From VRUE01 sp963742535 (GTDB lineage Bacteria > Actinomycetota > Thermoleophilia > Solirubrobacterales > 70-9), in NCBI GenBank assembly GCA_963742535.1, contig CAVUMC010000002.1, forward strand, positions 496,001 to 560,000: 64,000 nt of DNA, written 5' to 3'. Shown here one piece after another: positions 55,818-64,000 of the stretch. The notes beneath the pieces were generated by a model, which saw nothing but the letters and a program-made list of their open reading frames with translations, was not told the origin of the DNA and ran no database searches. The position numbers were made by a program, and so were the translations under genes. The first letter of the stretch is position 1. Every line of letters begins with the position of its first letter.

Positions 55818-56180
55818 TTAGTCGGACCCGATCGTGATCTCTATCTCGTACCCGTCCGGGTCCTTGAGGAAGGCCGAGTAGGAGCCGGAGCCGTAAGAGC
55901 GTCGTTCGCCCGGCTCGGAGACCAAGGTGCCGCCCCCGTTCATGCCGCCTTCCCAGGCCGCCTTGACGGCGACGATGCCAAGCGCCGAGAAGCTGAGCAG
56001 GCCGAAACCGGCCTTCGGCTCGTGGTGGGACGAGATGAAGAAGACGGGTTTGGCAATGCCCCAGCCGACCGTTTCGTCCTCCTCGAAATGGCGGCGCCAG
56101 CCGAGCGGCGCGAGCATCGCGTCGTAGAACGCGGCGCTTCGCTCGAGGTCGCCGACCTCCAGTAGGACGTGGTGAAGCAT
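55818..56180 (-). CDS. VOC-family (glyoxalase-like) protein
   Basis: A 120-aa metal-dependent or resistance-type protein with one glyoxalase fold: MLHHVLLEVGDLERSAAFYDAML, GWGIAKPVFFIS, and FLKDPDGYEIEI at the end (metal Glu). The ATG at 56180 gives the standard family start. Reaction unknown. Confidence 0.85.
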   Translation of the reverse strand: MLHHVLLEVGDLERSAAFYDAMLAPLGWRRHFEEDETVGWGIAKPVFFISSHHEPKAGFGLLSFSALGIVAVKAAWEGGMNGGGTLVSEPGERRSYGSGSYSAFLKDPDGYEIEITIGSD

Positions 56181-56277
56181 TACCTGGGAGAGGCTATAGG
56201 TGCGACCAGCCACCTCGTCGGCCGACGGGCCGAAAGCGTGTCCATATGTCACGGTGGCGGACCGTCGGCGGGGTATT

Positions 56278-57048
56278 TCAGCCGCCGCGCGGGGTCCAGC
56301 GGAAGAAACGGATCGCCAGCAGCAGGCCGGCGACGCCCCAGATCGCGACCACGGCGAGGTTGCCCCAATCGATCCCGCTATGCCCGCCGGGCACGTAGGC
56401 GTCGAAGAAGGCCTCGAAGAAATCGCGGACCGGGAAGTGGTTGGCAAAGCTGACTACGCCGTCGGGGAGCTCGTCTTCGGGGATGAAGACGCCGGAGAGG
56501 AAGTAGAGCGGCAGGAGCAGCGCGTTGACGATCGGCGCGGCGGCGTCCTGCGTGGGAATCGCTGCGGTGAGGGCGATGCCGAGACAGCAGAAGGAGGCGC
56601 TGCCAATCGCCAGCACGACGACGATCTCCGGCAGCTGTCCCCATGGAATCGCAACGCCGTAAAGAGCCCAGCCCATCGCCGCGATCAGCGCCAGCATCAG
56701 CATCGCGGTGACGATCGAGTTGCCGACGCGCCCGGCGATGAAGACCCAGGCCGGCATCGGCGTGCCCCGGCCGCGCTTGAGGCGACCGTCCTCGCGGGCG
56801 ATCACCAGCGTCATCGCCAGCGACTGCATCGTCGCCGAGATCACCGCGACGGTGATGATCGCGGGCACGTAGTAGGCGGTGGTCTTGATCCCGCCGCGCA
56901 CGTCGACCGTCTGGCCGCCGAAGACCGTGGCAAAGATCAGCAGCAGGATGACCGGGAAGGCGACGGTGAAGAAGACCGCGGCGGGGTTGCGCCAGAAGGC
57001 CTTCTGGTCGTAGCGGAACTGGTGGGCGACGAGGCGCAGGCCGTTCAC
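56278..57048 (-). CDS. ABC-2 type exporter permease
   Basis: A 256-aa permease with about six helices. It starts from the GTG at 57048, overlapping the ATPase stop (GTGA). Residues AFWRNPAAVFFTVAFPVILLLIFATVFG and YFLSGVFIPEDELPDGV are typical of ABC-2 drug or polysaccharide exporters of the daunorubicin-resistance type. Substrate unknown. Confidence 0.87.
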   Translation of the reverse strand: MNGLRLVAHQFRYDQKAFWRNPAAVFFTVAFPVILLLIFATVFGGQTVDVRGGIKTTAYYVPAIITVAVISATMQSLAMTLVIAREDGRLKRGRGTPMPAWVFIAGRVGNSIVTAMLMLALIAAMGWALYGVAIPWGQLPEIVVVLAIGSASFCCLGIALTAAIPTQDAAAPIVNALLLPLYFLSGVFIPEDELPDGVVSFANHFPVRDFFEAFFDAYVPGGHSGIDWGNLAVVAIWGVAGLLLAIRFFRWTPRGG

Positions 57049-57938
57049 TCGGTCAGCTCCAGGTAGATGTCCTCCAGGGTCGGCCGGGTCACTTCGAGGC
57101 CGTTGAGGTCGATGCCGCGCCCGAGCGCCCAACCGGTCAGCTCGTTGAGCGTGGCGACCGGGCTGGTCGTGCTGAGCAACACCTCGCCGTCCTCGCCGAC
57201 CTCTCCCCCGCCCGGGACGTCGTCACCGGCGACGCCGGCCGGCAGCTTGAACTTGATCGTCGCCGGCTGGTTCTCGCGATCGCCGAGATCCTCGGGGGTG
57301 CCGGTGGCGACGATCTCACCGCCGGCGATGATCGTCACCCGATCGGCGAGGCGCTGTGCCTCGTCCATGTAGTGGGTGGTGAGGAAGACCGTCTTACCGA
57401 GGTCGCGCAGGCCGCCGATCACGTCCCAGGCCTGGCGGCGTGCCTGTGGGTCGAAGCCGGTGGTCGGCTCGTCGAGGAAGAGCAGCTCGGGGTCTCCGAC
57501 CAGCGCCATGCCGACATCGAGCCGGCGCTGCTGACCGCCGGAGAGGCCGCGGGCTCGGGCGCCGGCCTTGCCCTCCAGCCCAACCAGCTCGATCACCTCA
57601 TCAACCGGCCGCGGCGCCCGGTAGTAGCCCGCATAGAGCCCGAGCGACTCGCGCACGGTCAGATAGGGATCGAGCCGGCAGCTCTGCAGGACGATCCCAA
57701 TCCGCTCGCGCCAGGCCCGCCCGCCGCGCTGGGGATCCTCGCCAAGCACCTCGACCTCTCCGCCACTGCGATCCCGATACCCCTCGAGGATCTCAACCGT
57801 CGTCGTCTTCCCTGCCCCATTTGGCCCAAGGAAGGCAAACACTTCTCCCGCCCGCACCTCGAGGTCGATGCCGCGCACCGCCTCAAAGTCCCCATAGCTC
57901 TTGCGCAGCCCGCGGATGGAGATGACGGAATCAGCCAA
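57045..57938 (-). CDS. ABC-2 exporter ATPase (DrrA-like)
   Basis: A 297-aa ATPase: Walker A GPNGAGKTT (about 38-46), LSGGQQRRLDVGMAL signature, Walker B LLFLDEPTTGFDP and switch TTHYMDEAQRLADR. The C-terminal extension of about 90 residues is typical of DrrA/CcmA-like exporters. Paired with the overlapping permease. It is divergent from the small membrane gene at 57997. Confidence 0.92.
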   Translation of the reverse strand: MADSVISIRGLRKSYGDFEAVRGIDLEVRAGEVFAFLGPNGAGKTTTVEILEGYRDRSGGEVEVLGEDPQRGGRAWRERIGIVLQSCRLDPYLTVRESLGLYAGYYRAPRPVDEVIELVGLEGKAGARARGLSGGQQRRLDVGMALVGDPELLFLDEPTTGFDPQARRQAWDVIGGLRDLGKTVFLTTHYMDEAQRLADRVTIIAGGEIVATGTPEDLGDRENQPATIKFKLPAGVAGDDVPGGGEVGEDGEVLLSTTSPVATLNELTGWALGRGIDLNGLEVTRPTLEDIYLELTE

Positions 57939-57996
57939 AGCCGGGCGATTCTATGGAGACGCAGGCTTAGACTCGCCAGCGATGGGAGGCAGACAG

Positions 57997-58452
57997 GTGA
58001 CGTCCCCCGACGGGACCCGCTGGCGGGTCCGCCGCCGTTGGCTCAACCGACCCCTGCCCGACCTGCGCAAGCGTTTCAAGGAGTACCGCGAAGAGAACAC
58101 GGGCGAGGGCGTGCTCGACGGGGCCTGGGCTATCGGTGCCGGCGACAGCCCCTGGGTCGGAATCGCCATAGCCGTGGGCGTGATCCTGCTCGTCTTCCTG
58201 CTCCTCCCCCTGATCGGCGTCGCAATCGAGCTGATCCTCTTGGTCCTCCTGCTCGGCTCCGGCCTGATCGGCCGAGTGGTCCTGCGCCGACCGTGGACGG
58301 TCGAAGCCCAAAGCCTCGACGACGGACGACGTTCAGCCTCTTACGCAGTCAAGGGCTGGCAGCGCTCAAGCCGTGCAGCAACCGAGATCGCAACCGCAAT
58401 CGAACTCTCCGCCCCACCCGATCACATCGCCGAAGGCATCAAGCTGACCTAG
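57997..58452 (+). CDS. Hypothetical two-TM membrane protein
   Basis: A 151-aa protein. The GTG at 57997 follows GGGAGG by 7 bases and is preferred to the ATG at 57982. It has a basic N-terminal half and one long hydrophobic region that can form two helices (VGIAIAVGVILLVFLLLPLIGVAIELILLVLLLG). The C-terminus is soluble. No family recognised beyond similarity in style to small actinobacterial membrane proteins. Confidence 0.7.
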   Translation: MTSPDGTRWRVRRRWLNRPLPDLRKRFKEYREENTGEGVLDGAWAIGAGDSPWVGIAIAVGVILLVFLLLPLIGVAIELILLVLLLGSGLIGRVVLRRPWTVEAQSLDDGRRSASYAVKGWQRSSRAATEIATAIELSAPPDHIAEGIKLT

Positions 58453-58511
58453 CTCGAAAGAACTTGGAATATCGGTGCGTTCCTTTACGAAACCGACGTT
58501 GGGGAGGCACC

Positions 58512-59150
58512 ATGGAGCCGGAGCGCTCGACCGTTGAGAGCTGGAAGAACAACCCGTGGCAGAAACTGCCAACTTGGGCCAAGTGGACCATCGGCGTCGT
58601 CGGAGCCTTGCTCCTGCTCGGCATTGGCGGTGCAATTGCCTCCAGCGATAACGGTGACCTGGAAAAAGAAGTTTCCTCCCTCGAAGGTCAGCTCGCGGAA
58701 GCCGAAGACAGCCAAGCAAGCGCCGAAGAGCGAGCTGGGCGAATTGAGGATCTACAGAGCAAGATTCTTGAAGAAGCCCGCCGGAAGGCGGCGCGCATCA
58801 GAGGTAATGCCGTTGGGGAAACCAACCAGGCAACGGACAAGCTGGCATCCCTGAAGTCCGAAGTCAGCGGCGTCGAAAGCGAACTCGAAGACCTCCAAGG
58901 CTCAGTCGGGAATGCCGAACACGAAGCTGCGCTCAGTGCCATTGGCGATGGGACGTGGAAGGCCGAAGTGGACTACATCCCGGGGACCTATCGAGCCCCG
59001 GGGGGACCCACTTGCTATTGGGCCACGCTCAACAGTGCCGACCCCTACGACATCGCCAGCAACGAAAACGGAACGGGCCAGCAGATCGCAACCATCGAAA
59101 CGCCTTACTTCCAGACCGATGGCTGCGGCACCTGGGAACGAATCGAATAG
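58512..59150 (+). CDS. Membrane-anchored coiled-coil protein with C-terminal surface domain
   Basis: A 212-aa protein: short cytoplasmic N-terminus, TM at about 25-43 (WTIGVVGALLLLGIGGAIA), an acidic coiled coil (about 48-140) and a C-terminal domain with YIPGTYRAPGGPTCYW and a second Cys near the end (probable disulfide). That terminal module recurs in actinobacterial exported proteins. A clear GGGGAGG ribosome site precedes the ATG. AT-richer than its neighbours. Function unknown. Confidence 0.75.
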   Translation: MEPERSTVESWKNNPWQKLPTWAKWTIGVVGALLLLGIGGAIASSDNGDLEKEVSSLEGQLAEAEDSQASAEERAGRIEDLQSKILEEARRKAARIRGNAVGETNQATDKLASLKSEVSGVESELEDLQGSVGNAEHEAALSAIGDGTWKAEVDYIPGTYRAPGGPTCYWATLNSADPYDIASNENGTGQQIATIETPYFQTDGCGTWERIE

Positions 59151-59168
59151 GGAACGGGGCAGCGGTCC

Positions 59169-60104
59169 TCAGCCCACGTCGGTATCGCGGTGCTTGAGAT
59201 GCACCACGACGTCCTCGCGCTCCTCCAGCTCGCGCCGAATCCGGTCGGCGACGGTGATCGAGCGGTGGCGGCCGCCGGTGCAGCCGATCGCGATCGTCAG
59301 GTGGCTCTTGCCCTCGGCGACGTAGGCGGGGACGAGGAAGTCGAGCAGCGGCAGCAGGCGGCCGTAGAACTCGCCGGCCTGGGTCCCCGACTCGACGTAA
59401 TCGCGCACGCCGGCATCGAGCCCGGTCAGCGGACGCAGCTCGTCGACGTAGTGCGGGTTGGGCAGGAAGCGGACGTCGAGGGTGAGGTCGGCGTCGTGCG
59501 GCGGGCCGTTCTTGAAGCCGAAGGTGAGCAGCGTCAGCGCCATCTTGCCGGTCTCGTGATGGCCGAGCATGTCCTCCGTTATCCGCCGCCTCAACATCGC
59601 CCCGGTCAGGTGGCTGGTGTCCATCACCACGTCGGCGCGCTCGCGCAGCGGCGCCAGCAGCTCGCGCTCAGTGCGAATGCCGTCGACGATCCGCCCTTCC
59701 GGCGCCAGCGGGTGGCGGCGGCGCGTCTCCTTGTAGCGGTCGACCAGCGTCTCCTCGTCCGCCTCGAGGAAGAGCACGGTCGGTTTGAGCCCGTCGCTGC
59801 TGAGGTCGTCCAGCACCTGCAGCAGCTCGTCGAAGTAGTCGCCGCCGCGCACGTCGGAGACGACCGCGGCGCATTCGACGCCACTGCCCTCGTGGCGGAA
59901 AAGCTCACCGAGGCTGTCGATCATCCGCGGCGGCAGGTTGTCGACGCAGAAGTAGCCGCCGTCCTCGAAGGCGGCGATCGCCTCCGACTTGCCGGCCCCG
60001 GAGTGGCCGGTGATCACGACCAGCTCGACTTGGCGCGAGGCTCCAGCGCCGTCGGCGCCGTCCTGCCGCGCAGCCGCTTTCGCCGTTTCGTCCGTGCTCG
60101 CCAT
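59169..60104 (-). CDS. rapZ: RNase adapter RapZ (nucleotide-binding YvcJ family)
   Basis: A 311-aa protein. Walker A GHSGAGKSEA (about 32-41), FCVDNLPP, and the C-terminal GCTGGRHRS(I)TVAD phosphate-binding block are the family hallmarks. In Gram-positives this family links nucleotide or cell-wall metabolism rather than glmS RNA. Its ATG overlaps the uvrC stop (TGATG). The usual neighbours yvcK and whiA do not follow. Confidence 0.93.
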   Translation of the reverse strand: MASTDETAKAAARQDGADGAGASRQVELVVITGHSGAGKSEAIAAFEDGGYFCVDNLPPRMIDSLGELFRHEGSGVECAAVVSDVRGGDYFDELLQVLDDLSSDGLKPTVLFLEADEETLVDRYKETRRRHPLAPEGRIVDGIRTERELLAPLRERADVVMDTSHLTGAMLRRRITEDMLGHHETGKMALTLLTFGFKNGPPHDADLTLDVRFLPNPHYVDELRPLTGLDAGVRDYVESGTQAGEFYGRLLPLLDFLVPAYVAEGKSHLTIAIGCTGGRHRSITVADRIRRELEEREDVVVHLKHRDTDVG

Positions 60105-62001
60105 CAACCGGTCCTGTTCAGTTGCTCGTGGATCTCCCGCGCAACCTTGCCAGGCATGCCGGGCACCATTTCCAGTTCCTCGCGACTGGCGGCGAGAAAG
60201 CGCTCCGGGGAGCCGAAATGCTGGAGCAGGGCGCGCTTGCGCACGGGCCCGATCCCCTTCAGCTCGTCGAGCACGGAGCCGGTCATCGCCCGGTCGCGAC
60301 GCCCCCGGTGGTGATCGATCGCAAAGCGGTGGGCCTCGTCGCGGACCCGCTGCAGCAGCTTCGACGCCTCGGAATCGGCAGCGAGGTCGATCGGCGCGGA
60401 GCGACCGGGGACGTAGATCTCCTCCTCGCGCTTGGCAAGGCTGATCACGGTCACGCCGCGGTCGACGAACGGCTTCAGCGCCCGCATGCCCGCCGCCAGC
60501 TGGCCCTTGCCGCCGTCGATCATGATCAGCGAGGGCAGCGCGGAAAAGCTCGCGTCGCGCTTGCTGTCGTGCGGTGAGAGGTCGACCTGCTCGAGGTAGC
60601 GGTTCATCCGCCGCCCCAGGATCTCTTCCATCGAGGCGAAATCGTCGGGACCGTTTTCCCGCCCCTCGCCGCTTTCGCCGCGCACGCGGAAACGCCGGTA
60701 GTCCGACTTCTTGGTCGCACCCCCCTCGAACACGACCATCGAGGCAACGGTGTGCTCGCCGCCGATGTTGGAGATGTCGAAGCCCTCAATCCGCACCGGC
60801 AGGTCGGCCATGCCGAGCGCGTCGCGCAGGCTGGCCAGCGACTCGACCCGGCGCTGGCGGCGGTGCTCGCGTCGCAGGCGATCCTGGTCGAGGGCGAGCT
60901 TGGCGTTGCGCTCGGCCAGCTCGCGCAGGCGCCGCTTGTCGCCGCGCTCGGCCACTCGGACTTCGACCGCCGAGCCGCGCCGCTCGCTCAGCGCCGCTTC
61001 CAGCAGCTCGGCCCGCTCGCTCAGATAGGGCCGACGATGACCGTGCGCGGCACCGCCGGCGAAGCCGAGTAGTACTGGCCGACGAACTCCTCGGCGACCT
61101 CGGCGATGTCGCGTTCGGCCTGGTTGTCGAGGTAAAAGCTCTGGCGCTCGGCGAGGATGCCGTCGCGAACCTGGAAGACCTGGGCGTTGGCGTCCTGCCC
61201 CTCGGCGGCGACGCCGATCAGGTCGGCGGTGCCGACCGTGCCGCCGGCGACCCGCTGGCGCTCGAAGAGCGAGGAGATCGCCTGCAGGCGATCGCGATGC
61301 AAGGCGGCCCGCTCGAACTCGCGCGCCGCCGCGGCGGCCTCCATCTTCTCCTGCTCGCCAGCCTCGATCTGGCGGTAGCGGCCGGAGAGGAAATCGACGA
61401 TCGCGTCGATGTTGTGCCGGTACTCCTCGCGGCTGACGTAGCCGACACATGGGGCCCCACAACGCTTGATGTAGTAGTCGAGGCAGGGGCTGCCGGAGCG
61501 GCGACCCGGCTCGGCCCCCTCGCAGGTGCGGAACTGGAAGAGCTTGCCAAGCAGGTCAAGCGTCTCGCGCACCCGCTTGGCACTGGAAAAGGGGCCGAAG
61601 TAGGCGCGCCCGGCGCGGTGCTTCTCGCGGGTGAAGTAGACGCGCGGGTAGTCCTCGTCGAGGCTGACGCAGACGTAGGGGTAGGACTTGTCGTCGCGCA
61701 GGCGGATGTTGAAGCGCGGCCGGTGGCGCTTGATGAAGCTCTGCTCAGCCAGCAGGGCCTCCGCCTCGGTCGAGGTGACGAGGAACTCGATCCGGTCGAC
61801 CCGCGAGGTCATCCGGTGCTCGCCCTTGGCCGAGAAGTGCGAGCCGACCCGCTTGCGGATCGAGCGCGCCTTGCCGACGTAGAGCGTCTCGCCATCGGCG
61901 CCGTGGAAGAGGTAGACGCCGGGAGAATCGGGCAGCTCGCGGCGCTGCTGCGCGATCCGTTCCGCGCGTGAGAGCTCGCTGTTGTCCCCGCCGTCGGTCA
62001 C
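60104..62001 (-). CDS. uvrC: Excinuclease ABC subunit C, split by a one-base frameshift
   Basis: UvrC nicks both sides of DNA lesions. The first frame (62001-61021) has the GIY-YIG domain (SPGVYLFHGADGETLYVGKA), the Cys pair region (CLDYYIKRCGAPCVGY) and ends RTVIVGPI-stop. The second frame (continuing to 60104) resumes with YLSERAELLEAALSERRG and carries the RNase H-like domain and the HhH end (LKGIGPVRKRALLQHF). One missing G in the plus-strand run at 61028-61030 accounts for the break. Joined, it is a normal UvrC of about 630 aa, so a base-call error or very recent mutation is likely. Confidence 0.88.
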
Positions 62002-62076
62002 AGGTCAAAGAGTAGGCTCCTGGCCACCCGGCCAAAGTGAGGAGCCGGTGAAGACTTCCCAGACACGGAGAGCGAG

Positions 62077-62910
62077 ATGACCACCCCAGCAGCCCTGACC
62101 AGCGCCCCGCCCGAGCTCAACACGCTGAAGATCGAGATCGATGGCGAGATCGGCACGCTTACCCTCAACCGGCCCGATGCCTTCAACGCGATGAGCCCGG
62201 AGATGATCGGCGAGCTAACCGTGGCCTTTTCCTGGCTCGCCGACCGGGCCCCGATCCGGGCGCTGATCATCACCGGCGCCGGCAAGGCGTTCTGCTCTGG
62301 CGGCGACATCAACTGGTTCAAACAAGGGGTCGAAAGCGAGGAGATCGACCTGCCTTCGGAGGTACGACGCGGCGCCGAGGCCCTGCACGCGGCGATCGTA
62401 GACCTGAGGCGGATCCCCTATCCCGTGATCTGCGCGGTCAACGGCCCGGCGGCCGGGGCGGGCTTCTCACTGGCCCTCGCCTGCGACACCCGCATCTCCT
62501 CCGACACCGCCTTCTTCGCCTGCGCCTACGGCCGCATCGGCGCCTCTCCAGATGGCGGCATGACCTACTTCCTGCCGCGCGTGGTCGGGCCCAGCCGGGC
62601 GCTCGAGATCCTGATCAACGATCCGAACATGACCGCGGAGGATGCGCTGGCCGAGCGCCTCGTCGCCGAGGTGGTCCCTGCGGACGAGCTGATGGACCGG
62701 GCCCGCGCCAAGGCGGAGAAGCTGGCCGCCAAGGCGCCGCACTACGTGCGCATGGCCAAGCAGCTCGCCAACACCAGCATCGAGCACACGCTTACCGAGC
62801 ACCTGCAGCTCGAGCGCCACGGCATCGCCGACAGCATGGCGACCGAGGACCTGCAGGGCGGCGTCGAGGCCTTCTTCGGCGGCGGCACCCCGGAGTTCCA
62901 CGGCCGCTGA
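62077..62910 (+). CDS. Enoyl-CoA hydratase/isomerase (PaaG-like)
   Basis: A 277-aa crotonase-fold enzyme. It has LNRPDAFNAMSPEM, the oxyanion-hole segment GKAFCSGGDINWF, and NGPAAGAGFSLALACD followed by an acidic DGGMTYFLPRVVG. The second position typical of hydratases shows Asp in SPDGG, resembling PaaG/isomerase types. Acts on acyl-CoAs from fatty-acid or aromatic breakdown. Confidence 0.88.
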   Translation: MTTPAALTSAPPELNTLKIEIDGEIGTLTLNRPDAFNAMSPEMIGELTVAFSWLADRAPIRALIITGAGKAFCSGGDINWFKQGVESEEIDLPSEVRRGAEALHAAIVDLRRIPYPVICAVNGPAAGAGFSLALACDTRISSDTAFFACAYGRIGASPDGGMTYFLPRVVGPSRALEILINDPNMTAEDALAERLVAEVVPADELMDRARAKAEKLAAKAPHYVRMAKQLANTSIEHTLTEHLQLERHGIADSMATEDLQGGVEAFFGGGTPEFHGR

Positions 62911-62986
62911 ACCGACTGCGGGCGTCCCCCATATGCGGTTACAGTTTCCCTGAGCATTTCGCCCCCCAGGAAAGGACTTCCCAGCC

Positions 62987-63460
62987 ATGAAGAAGCTCGT
63001 CGCGTTTCTCGTCCTTGCCCTCGCAGCTCTGGCGCTCGTCGCCTGCGGTGGTGGCAGCGATGACAACTCCACTACGACCGCGACGAACGGCGGCGGCGAA
63101 AGCCAGGCCGAGCAGGGCGGTGGCGCCGCCGGACAGGAAGCCCCCAGCGGCAACAATGCGGGCGGTGGCTCTGCCTCGACGCTGAAGTTCGAAGCTGACC
63201 CGAACGGCCAGCTCGCCTACACCACCACCAGCGCCACGGCCAATGCGGGCGAAGTGACGATCGACTTCAAGAACCCGCAGTCACTCACCCACGACGTCGC
63301 GATCGAAACCTCCAGCGGCGAAGAAGTAGGCAAGACCGAACTGATCGCCGACGGCTCCGACTCGACCACGGTCGATCTCAAACCGGGCACCTACACCTTC
63401 TACTGCTCGGTCCCTGGCCACCGCGAAGCCGGCATGGAAGGCACGCTGACGGTCAAGTAG
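62987..63460 (+). CDS. Cupredoxin-domain lipoprotein
   Basis: A 157-aa exported protein. The signal ends in LVACGGG (lipobox), followed by a Gly/Asn/Thr-rich linker and a plastocyanin-like domain (about 70-157) with type-1 copper ligands His in LTHDV, Cys in FYCSVPGH, the second His and Met in AGMEG. Acts outside the membrane as an electron carrier or copper-binding protein. Confidence 0.9.
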   Translation: MKKLVAFLVLALAALALVACGGGSDDNSTTTATNGGGESQAEQGGGAAGQEAPSGNNAGGGSASTLKFEADPNGQLAYTTTSATANAGEVTIDFKNPQSLTHDVAIETSSGEEVGKTELIADGSDSTTVDLKPGTYTFYCSVPGHREAGMEGTLTVK

Positions 63461-63479
63461 CGGCGGCGCCAGAGAGCCC

Positions 63480-63522
63480 GCTCTTGACCTTTGTGAGGTT
63501 ATTCCAGACAAAGGTCAAGAGC
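63480..63522. terminator. Long inverted repeat after the cupredoxin gene
   Basis: Perfect 15-bp arms GCTCTTGACCTTTGT (63480-63494) and ACAAAGGTCAAGAGC (63508-63522) with a 13-base loop, 20 bases after the stop. Probably a terminator, though without a T-tract; it could instead be a regulator site for the next gene since TTGACC resembles a -35 element. Confidence 0.6.
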
Positions 63523-63556
63523 GCCGGCTGCCCTGAGCGCTGAACATCTGTACAGT

Positions 63557-63578
63557 CGGCTGAACATGCGTTCAGCCG
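63557..63578. promoter_or_regulatory. Palindromic operator over the TetR start codon
   Basis: A perfect 9-4-9 palindrome CGGCTGAAC-ATGC-GTTCAGCCG has the ATG of the TetR gene in its centre. A related half (CTGAACATCTGTACAG) lies just upstream. Autoregulation by the TetR protein is the natural reading. Confidence 0.7.
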
Positions 63579-64000
63579 AAGGCAGAGAATCGATCGTCGC
63601 CGCCGCGCTTCGCATCTTCGGTGAGCGCGGCATCGAGGCCACCTCACTGCGGGAGGTCGCCAAGGCTGCTGGGGTCTCCCCCGCGCTGATCGTCCACCAC
63701 TTCGGCGGCAAGGACGGTCTCGTCGCTGCCGTGGACGAGACCGCGCTCGAAGAGTTCGGCAGCGCCTACGGAGGCGAGGCAGGGGAAGGCGATGACCCGG
63801 TCGACCTGCTGCGCCGGCGCTCTGCGCAGACGGTCGGGGTGATGCGAGAGCACCCCGAGGCCTGCGCCTACCTTGGACGCGCCTTGGTTGAGGGAACCGA
63901 CGGCAGCGCCCGCCTCTTCCGCCTGATGGTCGAGGGCGGCCGGGCCGAGATCGACACTTTGGCCGAGCGGGGAGCCCTGCGCGAGGACGCCGACCGGCTC
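63566..64000 (+). CDS. TetR-family regulator (cut by the window edge)
   Basis: The first 145 residues of a TetR protein, open to the end. The HTH is TSLREVAKAAGVSPALIVHHFGGKDGLV (about residues 26-53) and the rest is the start of the ligand domain. It starts in the middle of the palindrome at 63557-63578. Ligand and target genes are unknown. Confidence 0.88.
   Translation, partial: MRSAEGRESIVAAALRIFGERGIEATSLREVAKAAGVSPALIVHHFGGKDGLVAAVDETALEEFGSAYGGEAGEGDDPVDLLRRRSAQTVGVMREHPEACAYLGRALVEGTDGSARLFRLMVEGGRAEIDTLAERGALREDADRL

Noticed and set aside
57372..58511. Long plus-strand frame upstream of the coiled-coil protein
   Set aside because: Antisense to the ABC ATPase and overlapping the gene at 57997; the real start is the ATG 58512 with a strong ribosome site.
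61021..61035. Programmed -1 frameshift in uvrC
   Set aside because: The site is C-GGC-CCT, not a slippery heptamer, no uvrC is known to use one, and a single missing base explains it better.

Overview
The window is high-GC, gene-dense bacterial DNA from an actinobacterium. I infer the class Thermoleophilia (Solirubrobacterales or relatives), at moderate confidence, from the mix of large Thermoleophilia-style secreted proteins, a lipoprotein-rich envelope, the cytochrome c maturation (Ccm) system, an alkB-rubredoxin-tetR operon and the gap-pgk-tpiA cluster. No 16S gene is present to settle it.

Layout. 1-6880: right end of an integrated conjugative or mobilizable element. It holds a MobF relaxase-helicase, a toxin-antitoxin-like pair with a third coupled membrane protein, a small two-TM protein and a frameshifted HNH protein. 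It ends in a displaced 3' half of a tRNA-Leu(GAG) gene (6827-6880), the classic scar of site-specific integration. 6975-8635: arsenic island, arsR / tiny Cys-rich peptide / arsC overlapping on the minus strand and divergent from an aquaporin-type arsenite channel. 8712-16187: a diguanylate cyclase with a degenerate HD-GYP domain, a lipoprotein, an ECF sigma factor with a membrane partner, and divergently a SipW-type signal peptidase operon with three secreted TasA/camelysin-like or Ig-like proteins. 16231-23818: a long minus-strand run with a zinc uptake system (natural permease-lipoprotein fusion, ATPase, second permease), Zur, a SfLAP/GAP-family protein, an MFS exporter and DUF2252. 23831-29581: dtd, pdxH, TetR plus methyltransferase, two GNAT proteins, and an AT-richer secreted protein made of two tandem copies.

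29905-32276: alkane hydroxylase operon (alkB-rubA-tetR) facing secG. 32273-35105: ccmF-ccmE; the other Ccm genes seen (ccmG-ccmH) lie at 44083-45086. 35141-43943: SDR enzyme, a giant secreted repeat protein divergent from a small winged-helix regulator, an amidohydrolase, a large LuxR-family ATPase regulator, a SurA-like protein without a signal peptide, and tRNA-Gly(CCC). 45083-51273: degenerate P-loop protein, argS, phosphoesterase, lipoprotein, Ser/Thr kinase, tgt. 51263-55739: glycolytic operon gapA-pgk-tpiA-gpmI running into tgt. 55818-64000: VOC protein, ABC-2 exporter pair, two membrane proteins, rapZ-uvrC (uvrC carries a single-base frameshift), enoyl-CoA hydratase, cupredoxin lipoprotein and a TetR regulator cut by the window edge.

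Overlapping stop/start codons (ATGA, GTGA, TGATG) are very common, so most same-strand neighbours are probably cotranscribed and translationally coupled. Several start codons sit inside perfect inverted repeats that look like repressor operators.
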